NCBI RefSeq assembly: GCF_005239225.2
Contig: NC_133284.1
Location: 5,671,770 to 5,735,769, forward strand
Length of the DNA: 64,000 nt
Direction: 5' to 3'
Source: Populus alba
Taxonomy: Eukaryota > Streptophyta > Magnoliopsida > Malpighiales > Salicaceae
Both the position numbers and the translations under genes were made by a program. The notes beneath the pieces are model-generated. The model saw nothing but the letters and a program-made list of their open reading frames with translations, was not told the DNA's origin and did no database searches. This document shows positions 55,332 to 64,000 of this stretch, piece by piece; within the stretch, counting starts at the first letter, position 1, and every line of letters begins with the position of its first letter.

Positions 55332-58250
55332 TGGTATCAAAACATTGATTTCTGAAATCTTTGAACCCTCAAGTTTTTTCTTTCTTTTTTAATCCTTATT
55401 GGTGTAACGTAGCAGCAACAATTTGTATCTCCTCAAGCATTAATAAGATCAGTAATGTAGCAGTAATAAGATCTTCCATGCTCAGAAGCAAGTGACAAGT
55501 GTTGTCAAAAAATAATTGATAACAAATTGACTTCTTGTTTGCCTTCCCAAATCAGACTTCCAAGCACTCTTGTGCAAATAAGAAATTGAATTGAATGGAT
55601 CCTTTGATAAATTCAGAAGGAGTAGCGGGTGTGCAGTAGCGGGAGAAACAGTATTGTAAAAAAAAGGGAGAAAAAGAAGAATCAAACCAGTAGAGTTGAA
55701 TTGAACAAAATTGACAGGAAAAAAAAAAGAGTGAAAAAGATGTTAAATTGATTTAACAAATCTTGGTTCCTATTATTGTTTAAACTAACGGTGTTTTTAG
55801 TGCCAGAATCATTCTTAATAAATCAAATTATGATGTTCGGTCCTAATTGATGAAAATGCATATTGCCAAAAGGAGAAATTCTTCTATATTTGAGGCAAAA
55901 AATCAAATCACTTGCGTAATCATATGATGAGAATCAAAAGTAGCATGCAAGAATCCAAAAGTAAAGAGGTGGCTATTGATATCTATGACCCCAAAAATTA
56001 TGAACCGTTGCATGTTCTTACCAATTGCCCGTAAAATCCGAAATGCTTTATCAACAACATTCTATGATGGAAATGATGAGTTCCAAGTTTTTGTCCGAAA
56101 CCAAGAGGCTTTCGTTACCACACAACATGGAAAGTACCCCTCTCTAAGTACTATGGAGAGCCAGCCGAGGTTTTTTGAAAGTTAGATCATTGGGACAAAG
56201 GGGTCATCGAAAGATCATAATGACAATGTAGCATATCAAAATTCAATCAAACGTCTAAGGGTACACATATTTCTTATTGGATTAGATGGGGACTTTGAGA
56301 AGTTCTTGAAGAGATTTTAAGGAAAGAGCAAGTTCTAGACTTGCAAAGATGCTTCTTCTTTTTTGTTCGATGAGAGGTGGTGCGTCATAAAAGTTTGAAA
56401 TGGAAGATGATGTTGCTAAAAACCTCTAACATCGTTAGCAATGGCAGATAGTGGTGGTGAGGTCTCAAATACTTTCGCGTTTGTTTCTAATAGTGTATGA
56501 ATCATTGATTATAGTGTTATAAATTGGATGCTGTTTGACTCTAAACATGTCTCATCTCTTAATTCATCCCCACAAAGATTTATTTTCATTGAAAATGGTA
56601 CTTTGATTCTAGTTATTGAATAAAGTTCTTTTACCTTTATGGAAACTCTGAGTTTATATCAGATTCTAATTGTTTTATTATTAGATTATAACGTATTGTC
56701 AGTTTCTAAAATAATCTTAAATTTATTTTATGTGGTAATTTTCTTGTTTAATTATTTTATGTTTAAAGATATTTGAATCAGAAAAATGATTGATTATGAT
56801 ATCATGCGAGAAAAGTTGTATTGCTTGGACTTAAGGTCAAAAAGTTCTAATACTTTATGTCAAGATTTAATGATGGATTGTTTTGATAGGAAGAATACAA
56901 TGGTTGAGATTTGGTTATGACATTGACATATAGGGCATGCTTTATTGAGTTTGTTTGAAATTCTTTTTTTTTTTCAGTTTTCAATATGATATTTGTGATG
57001 TAACAAAAGGCCATCATACTTCATTTATAGTAAATATAACTAAAAGATAATATTCATTTATGAATATACTTTTAGATGTATGGGGTTTATCTAAAGTAAA
57101 TATTTTGGATGGATCATGTTGGTTTGTTACTTTTATTAATAACTATATTAGTATGATCCAAGTGTGCTTGATGAAGTCTAAAGTTGAGATAAATTTATTA
57201 TTTCAAGAAAAATATAAAATGATTGAATCTTAATACAAGGTATATGTCATGGAAAGTAATTATTAACAAATAGATGAAATCCTTGTAAAAAAGTAAAACG
57301 TATTAACTCTTGGACTCTTTACTAAGAAAGAAAACAATTAGATATTGATGGATCAACATGGTTAAGTATAAGACTAATAGTATAATCGAATATTTTAAAC
57401 AACTTTTAGCTAAAATTAACATAGTCAGAGTCTTATTATCTTTAGCTATTAACATGAGTTGAACATTACAATAATTAGATATGAAGAACATCGTTCTTCA
57501 TAGAAAATTATCTGAGTAGTCTAAATAGATCTTCCATCAAAAGGCATGATACTTTAAAACCATAATTAGAAGGTATAGGTTGAAGAAATCATTATATAAA
57601 TTAAAAAAATCTTCAAAAACATGGTTTGGAAGGTTCATAAAATCTATAATAGCCTTTGGTTATCATCATAGTAATTTTGATCACACATTGTTCTTGAGAA
57701 AATAATTAGGTAAGATTACAACACTTATTGTATATATAAATGATATGATGGTTACAATAAATGATTTTAAAGAAAGGAATGCCTCACAAAATTCCATGGC
57801 TAGAGAATTTAAAATGAAAAACCAAGGTTCTTTAAACAATTTTTTTAAGTTAAAGTATATGGATCTAAAAAAATAATCATTTTATTTAAAAAAAATAATC
57901 ATTTTATTTAAAAAAAAAAATCTTAGATCTCTTACAAGAGATTAAATATATCAGCATATCAAACAATTGATATACCAATAAAAGAAAGTATAAAGTTACA
58001 TGTTGAGTTCAATAAGATACCAATTGATAAAGAAAGATACCATATGCTTATAAGGAAATTGATGTTCTTATCACACACGAGACTAGATTTGGATCATGTA
58101 TTAATTATTTTTAATTAGTTTATACATAATCCGAGAAAGCAACATATGAATGTAATTGTGTCTACTTTGATACATCTAAATGCTAAAGTTGGAAATGAAA
58201 TTTTTTTCACTAAAAATATAGATAGTTAAAGCATAGATGCTTATATTCTT
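55332..58250 (+). mobile_element. Decayed Ty1/copia retrotransposon interior
   Basis: In order on the plus strand, with many stops and frameshifts: a tRNA-Met-type primer-binding site (TGGTATCAAAAC at 55332); gag remnants (about 55970-56340, e.g. TFYDGNDEFQVF); a protease-like FDSKHVSSLNSS near 56530; a GAG-pre-integrase remnant near 56930; an integrase core remnant (SCWFVTFINNYISMIQVCLM-like, near 57115-57200); reverse transcriptase pieces (TTLIVYINDMMVTINDFKERN, shortened here, near 57720-57780); and an RNase H-proximal FIHNPRKQHMN near 58120-58150. It is non-functional. No convincing 3' LTR is seen. Confidence 0.82.
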
Positions 58251-58529
58251 ATTATTTTGTTAATCTAACTAGTATATGTTAATATTAATATATAATACCT
58301 TTTTCATTCCCTCAATAAAAAAAATTTGTAATAGTATTTTCTCTATACTAAAAAACTCATATAAGCAAAGTCATTATTTTACTAATGAATGGAAATTCCT
58401 ATCTTAATCAAAACTAACCTCTTAGAAGAAGCATCTGTCATCCTGCCATAGGTTTGGTTTCATTGTAAGGGACGCGGCTGTGCCTGAAGTTCCATGATTA
58501 GTGACTCTTTCCATAGGAAAGAGAACGTT

Positions 58530-58690
58530 TAAATTTAAATATATTTTTTTTATAAAAAATTAATTTTTTATATGTTTTGGATTGTTTTGATGTGCTAATC
58601 TCAAAAATAATTTTTAAAAATAAAAAAATATATCATTTTGATATATTTCAACACAAAAATACTTTAAAAAACAGCCACAATCACACTTTC
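58530..58690. mobile_element. Short AT-rich MITE-like fragment
   Basis: Contains TTTTGATGTGCTAATCTC and, in the opposite sense, a TATTTCAACACAAAAATAC stretch, ending in CACTTTCAAACAAAC. It resembles the pieces at 21955-22165 and 23690-23865. Ends are uncertain. Confidence 0.35.
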
Positions 58691-58889
58691 AAACAAACTA
58701 AATTTCAAGTTTTGACTCTTATATATCATAACTTTTAAAAGACGGATAAAAAGCTAAGCCCTTTGGCTTCGCCTCCAGGTGTTTTCTAACTTTTGAGTTA
58801 GGCTCTTATATATCATAACTTATTGCATATGTTAAGGGATATTGGAATCCCTAAAGTTCCATGATCAGTGACTCTTTCTATTTAAATTT

Positions 58890-59672
58890 TATTTGTTTGA
58901 TGAAAAGTATTTTTTTTTTTAAAGTGAATTCTGGAAAAGTAATTTTTTTTTTTTATGTTTGGTAGTGTAATGAAAAATAAATTGAAAAATAATTTCTAGT
59001 GTTTGATTATGTCATGGAAAATAACTTATTAATGTTTTTTTTTTCAATTTTATTAAAATAATGAGGAACAAATCTTACAAATTAAAAAGTTGAATGAGAA
59101 TGAAATTGAAAAAAAAATATAATTTCATAAATTATCTCAAATCAAATAAATAATGATCAAAATAATAGAAATCAAATCTAAAAAATAAAAAAATTAAAAG
59201 ATGAAGAAATTAAATTAATAATAATTAACATTTCATAAATTATTTCAAATAAAATAAATAGCAATCAAAAGAATGGGGACCAAATTTAATAGATAAAAAT
59301 TTTCAATTAAAAAATGATAAGGGAAAGCAAATAACAATTATAAAAATAAGGACCAAAAATTAATATAAAAATTAAATTCTAGGAGATAAAATTAAAAAAC
59401 AAATATTCAAAATAAAATATATATAAACAATCAAAAGTTTGACGATCAAATTTGATATAATCAGCAAATAATATGACATTTCTAAATTTTTTATAATTAT
59501 CAGAAAGTGTTTTTCGTCCAAAATAAAAGAAAAACACCTTTCTGGAAACCATGCCAAATTTTTATTTGTTTGGAAAGTGTTTTTCCGTTGACCAACTTTT
59601 TTAAATATAAACAAACATAACAAATTTTAGAAAATAATTTTTTAGAAATTACTTTTCAAAAAAACAAATACA
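58890..59672. mobile_element. ~780-bp non-autonomous DNA element, copy 2 (GGAAAGTG family)
   Basis: Aligns over its length with 37085-37875: shared TTACAAATTAAAAAGTTGAA, TTTCATAAATTATTTCAAAT, CAAATTTGATATAATCA and the GGAAAGTG...GTTGACCAACTTTT end. No coding capacity. Confidence 0.6.
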
Positions 59673-60963
59673 GCCTTAGATTAATATGGATAAAAAGCTC
59701 GGCCTTTTGGCTTTGCTTCTAGCCCTAAGTGGTTTCTAACTTTCGACTTCAGACTCTTATGATCACAGCTTATCGCATATGTTATGGAATGCTGGGGTTC
59801 CACCTGATCAGAGATGCTAGCTAATAACATGATCGACAGAAATGGAAACATGGCATGCTTTCCTCCATCATAGCAAATTAAGCCCTATATTATTCAGCTC
59901 AGTACTACGATTTGTCGACGTACTAGGTTTTCTATAAAGTTTACAGTAAGAATATTAGAGGATAAAGGTACACGTATGGGCTTAATTATATTTATACAAG
60001 TCCCGAAACTTTTGACATATAGTCATTTTAATCCCTCTAATTTAACTTTGGGATCAACAACCCTCACATTTTCAGTTCTTCTATCACATATGGTCCCTCT
60101 GCATAACCCATTCCCCCCAAAATGCCTACTACGTGTACAAATATAAATTAATGGATAAAGGTACACTTATAGGGTAGGCATGCCCAAAACTGCACCACAT
60201 GAAATGAATTTACTAAAGTCTAAGACATGAGAAATAAACCATATAAATTTTTAATAATCCTAAGATTTGTATGACTTAAATTAATAATTTTTAAAAATCA
60301 AACCTAAAATCTAATCAATTAAATTATATTTTTTAAAAGTTTTTGATCCTTTATATTTTATACAGGTTAGTACACTACTACTATTTTGGTTTTCGGAAGA
60401 AAAGCATTAACATAAGAAATATTAAAAGATTTCAGCCACTTTCATCGGACTTTTATTTGATTAAGGTGAGGGTCCCTCGACGTGAAGGGACTTGAATAAT
60501 ACACACACACTAAAAAAGTTCATAATTCATATGTTTTCATGACAGCCACCACCTATTTCAAGCAAGTGGCCCAAAAGTTGCTTTACATTTCATACCATAA
60601 TAGCAGTGCTTTTGCGGGGAATATTCCATTCCATTAATATTTTATTTGCTTTTCGTTACTTGTTGTTTCCAGTCATGCAGCATCATAGCATAGAATCATG
60701 TTAAGTGTACGACTTTCACTGAACTGGGGTAAGACCCGAGACTGAATTAACACACACTATTTGCAGGCACTAATACGAGGAAAAACCCTAAACCCCCAAG
60801 TTTCTTTTTTCTTTTTTTTATAAATAAAAGAAGCCAAAGGGTATAGATAATATCACACTCCTACAACCACATTGCTTAATTGACTGCAAAGGATGCCATC
60901 CAAATCCTTCATAATTAACTTGATCAAGTGATCTAAAGGTAACAGGAATGAGCTTATATAAAG
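59673..60963. other. Intergenic region, no gene seen
   Basis: AT-rich DNA with no defensible frame or element. The phrase TTTTGGCTTTGCTTCTAGCC at 59706 repeats one at about 58760 (TTTGGCTTCGCCTCCAGG), so the sequences flanking copy 2 are themselves partly duplicated on both sides. Confidence 0.4.
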
Positions 60964-61254
60964 TATTAGAGAATAATATAAATTATATTTTAGAATCTCA
61001 CCTAACAGCTTAAGCTGTTAGGTTGAGATGGTTCTTTGACATAGTATCAGAGCTTTGATGACTAAGCGGTCACGAGTTCGAATCTTATCATCCCCGTTTA
61101 TTTGATAAAAAATATATATAAAATAATGTAGGCTTATGCAAGTTTCAAGCCCAAAGGGCTTTTACTTGAGGGGATGTGTTAGAAAATAATATAAATCATA
61201 TCTTGGAACCTCACCTAACAGTTTAAGTTGTTAGGTTGAGATGATTCTTTGACA
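60964..61254 (+). mobile_element. Complete TRIM retrotransposon, 291 bp with 78-bp LTRs
   Basis: The LTRs at 60964-61041 and 61177-61254 are both 78 bp. They share ATAATATAAAT(C/T)ATAT, CTCACCTAACAG and TTAGGTTGAGATG, and end TTCTTTGACA. The right LTR starts TGTTAGAAAA; the left starts TATTAGAGAA, with TG changed to TA. After the left LTR comes TAGTATCAGAGC, one base from the initiator tRNA-Met primer-binding site. Before the right LTR comes the purine tract CTTGAGGGGATG. The 135-bp interior is non-coding. No exact TSD is seen. Confidence 0.85.
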
Positions 61255-62057
61255 CAAGGTAATTAAGCAATACAACACCCGAGAATAGTCGGGACCCAGA
61301 GAGCTTGTGCATAGAACTTGAAATGTTCATGATTCAACACACATGGGAGTTAGGCGATCCTTCTCTGGCTCTCTGATGGTAGATGTTCATTTTCTGCAAA
61401 CAAAAAACATTCATTGTAAGAACTTGGTGTTAACGAAAGCAAACCCCATCTCTAAAAGCAAGTGCATAACATGTGCTGTGCGGCTATGGAAGGACATGTT
61501 GCAGCATCAACCTGGCCTTGGACATAATATGGTTTGGATATTGAACCTTTCTTTCATAATTATGTCAAAATCTTAGCTCTATTGTTTACGTAACTAAGAT
61601 TATTGCTGATATCCAAACAAAAAATAAAAGGAAGCTTTTGCAACATCAACATAGAGGAATAATCATCTGTTTGTTAGAACAAATGTTTTTGATAGAAGGC
61701 CACGGAGTTGGGTATTGAAAGTAACATGCATTATATTTAATTGAAACAAGAATTGACTACCTGATTAATAGCGACATTAAAAAAAAAAAATGGATATACT
61801 TTATAGCCAATCAATTGGTTAAATGTGATATTGATTTTGTTTATATAAATATATTTAATTTATTAATAAAAGTTTACTTATCTTTAATATTAATCAAATA
61901 TTTAGTAGTTTGTAGATTGAATATTTATTTTTATTTTTATTTATTTTAGAAATGTTTTGGCTTTAAATTTTTATTAGTGCGTTTACTATTAAATTTTTTT
62001 AACATAATTTTTTTAATCGTAATAGAAAATAGTTCATCTTTTTGCTAAAAGGCTTAA
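61255..62057. other. Intergenic region, no gene seen
   Basis: A frame at 61343-61576 shows no family features. The rest is AT-rich. Confidence 0.4.
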
Positions 62058-62750
62058 TTAAAAGATAAAAAATTTAAAAAAAAATGAAAGATGAAGAAAT
62101 TAAAATAATAATAATCAACATTTCATAAATTATTTCAAATAAAATAAGTAACAATCAAAAAAATAAGGACCAAATTTTATAGATAAAAAAATTTCAATAA
62201 AAAAATGATAAGGAAAAAACAAATAGTAATTATAAAAATAAGGACCAAAGTTAATATAAAAATAAAATTTTAAGAGATGAAATTGAAAAATAAATATTCA
62301 AAACAAAATATATATAGCAATCAAAAAGTTTGAGGATCAAAATTTGATATAATAAGTAAATAATAACATTTCTAAATTTTTTCACAACTTCCGGGAAAGT
62401 GTTTTCTCCCCAAATTTTTCAGGAAAACACTTTCCTGAAAACCAAGCCAAATTTTCATTTTACTAGAAATTGTTTTCCATTGATAAACTTTCCTAATAAC
62501 AAACAAACACAAGAAAGTTTGGAAAGTGATTTCCCGGAAACCACTTTCCAGAAAACAAACACAACTAAAGGGAAAACATTTTCCTGAAAACCAAGCCAAA
62601 TTTTATTTAACTGAAATTGACTAAAAAGTATTTTCCGTTAACCGGAAAGTGTTTTCCGTTGACCAACTTTTCTAATGGTAAACAAACACAGGAAAGTTTG
62701 GAAAATGATTTCCCGGAAACTACTTTCCGGAAAATAAACATGGCCTTATA
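62058..62750. mobile_element. 5'-truncated copy 3 of the GGAAAGTG family with a doubled end module
   Basis: Matches copies 1 and 2 from AAGATAAAAAATTT onwards. Its right end holds the terminal module twice (about 62392-62565 and 62570-62750), each with CCTGAAAACCAAGCCAAATTTT, GGAAAGTTTGGAAA and TTTCCCGGAAA. The modules are rich in TTTCC/GGAAA palindromes. Confidence 0.6.
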
Positions 62751-62879
62751 ATATCCACATATAAAATTTAGTAAATTTTAACTTGATATATTTATCCTGT
62801 TTAAATCCAATTTTATTTTTTTATAAATCGAATTTATGATTTATAAAATATCAAAAATTAAATTACATATAATTATTTA

Positions 62880-63055
62880 AAAAAAACCGACCCATTTATA
62901 TTATATAAAAAAAAAAAAAAAAAAAAAAAACACCCCTAACATCGATGGTGAGACACGAGTTCAGTTAAATCAGGGCTCACTCTGTCATAGAATCCCGACC
63001 CATATATTTATCGAAAAACCGACCCATGTATATTAAAGAAACACCCCTAACACCC
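62880..63055. repeat. Short direct repeat around a ~110-bp segment
   Basis: AAAACCGACCCAT..TATATTA..A-rich..CACCCCTAACA occurs at about 62883-62941 and again at about 63014-63053. The first copy contains a run of about 27 A. It may be a local tandem duplication; the segment between is not recognised. Confidence 0.6.
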
Positions 63056-63658
63056 CGTCCACGCTAAAACATGTCAAAACAATGTCCATGACATGTGTTG
63101 CTTGGAGCAAATATCAGCTTCGGAAAATGGCTCCAGTTCCACCACACCTGCTTCCTTGTTAAATGCTTTACTGTCCCCGTCTCCCAATATGCCAGCACCA
63201 TTTTGGAATTAGCATCTAGGCTGGCCTTCGATCCTTAACATGAAATGAGGTGTTGCTTATCTTGAGGAAAGCAACGCCAACAGTTTTCAGCCAAGAACTA
63301 TGCGTGCCAGTGATACATTTGAAACATCGAAAATCAAATCTTCCATCAAACCGAAGACGTGAAGAGAAGAGTTCTTCCATTATTATTTGGTATCATCCTT
63401 TTCAGCATAAATTCTCTTAGGTATTAAGAAGTACCTTGTTTCCCCTCTAAGGTCCACTACTCATATTTCTAACCTATATTGTTCACATCAAGAATGATAT
63501 TAACCTTTAAACATAAGCATCTCTACAAAATTCAGCACCATTCAGGTATTTGTATTCATAGGGCGACTCCTACCACCAGTAACAGCCAAACTTGAAGCAT
63601 CTCCCAGAGCAAACTAATTACAGCACAGGAGTAAAATGATTTTCATTGGAAAATATCA

Positions 63659-64000
63659 TCATGATTGCTGTTTACTTGAACTTGTTTGTTGCACTACACT
63701 GTTTATTGCGCTGCGGGTTCTCATAAGAAATGCCGTTTTAAACCAACTTGTTCCATTACTTGTTTCTTCTGGTGGATGGATACCATTTGAAATCCCAAGG
63801 GTGCTAGCAACCTCAGCCACTCCTGAAATCCCAGTACTTCCCTGGAAACGTTTCATTAAAAAATTTAGATGTCAAGAAAATATATAAATAAGGATGTAAA
63901 GTGCAAAATGAAATTCAATCTTAACCTTCAAGCTGGAGGCTGATGCAGCAGCATTGCGAGGGAGCCTTTGAACCTGAGAAAGGAAAAATCAAGGAAAGGA
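63659..64000 (-). CDS. Last two exons of an unrecognised gene, cut by the right window edge
   Basis: Two exons joined in phase: 63926-63973 (encoding VQRLPRNAAASASSLK) and 63659-63841 (GSTGISGVAEVASTLGISNG to a stop after SSSKQQS), with GT-AG borders (AAG|GTTAAG, TTCCAG|GGAAG). The remainder of 63974-64000 is intron. The C-terminal part has a hydrophobic/basic FLMRTRSAINSVVQQTSS tail, low-complexity Ser/Gln at the end and no domain that I recognise. DNA at about 63250-63658 has no frame and may be the 3' UTR. Most of the gene lies outside the window. Confidence 0.65.

Overview
The window is nuclear plant DNA. It is AT-rich with long non-coding stretches, has GT-AG introns, two typical plant transcription-factor genes, many retrotransposon remnants, and no bacterial gene layout. 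The SEPALLATA-type and SPL-type proteins and the repeat types look like a woody rosid, most likely Salicaceae (Populus or Salix). That species guess is inference; no database was searched.

Layout. (1) 1-250: an apparent coding exon of an unrecognised minus-strand gene running off the left edge. (2) 1196-11741: two head-to-tail copies of a ~5-kb unit, each carrying exons 5-8 of a SEPALLATA-like MADS-box gene. Only the right copy is attached to exons 1-4, so the gene is complete at 10583-16356 (minus strand, 8 exons, 242 aa). The left copy (5598-6736) is a headless exon set with unchanged coding sequence. The left unit also carries a TRIM-type solo LTR with a perfect empty site in the right unit. 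(3) 17-34 kb: gene-poor, with MITE-like elements, an L1 LINE relic and TRIM elements. (4) 34330-34665: a small single-exon gene of unknown function with a plausible promoter. (5) 37942-48020: a complete, young LTR retrotransposon (minus strand) with ~2.6-kb LTRs, target-site duplication, PBS and PPT, and gag but no pol. It looks like a non-autonomous Tat/Ogre-lineage element. Its 3' untranslated region holds two interleaved tandem arrays in which nearly every unit can form a short hairpin. In one array the stem arms change in a compensatory way. (6) 49920-53650: an SPL13-like SBP-box gene (minus strand, 376 aa, three coding exons, a 5' UTR exon and a miR156 site). (7) 54043-54238: a tRNA-derived SINE with a 15-bp target-site duplication. 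(8) 55332-58250: a decayed Ty1/copia element. (9) 58.9-62.75 kb: MITE-like elements built of palindromic modules, and a complete 291-bp TRIM. (10) 63659-64000: the last two exons of an unrecognised minus-strand gene cut by the right edge.

The two recognised genes belong to the flowering and phase-change network. miR156-controlled SPL factors promote the adult and reproductive phase, and SEP proteins are the E-class partners in floral MADS tetramers. Their proximity here (about 33 kb) does not by itself show co-regulation.

Most likely to repay follow-up are the covarying hairpin array in the non-autonomous retrotransposon and the tandem duplication of SEP terminal exons.
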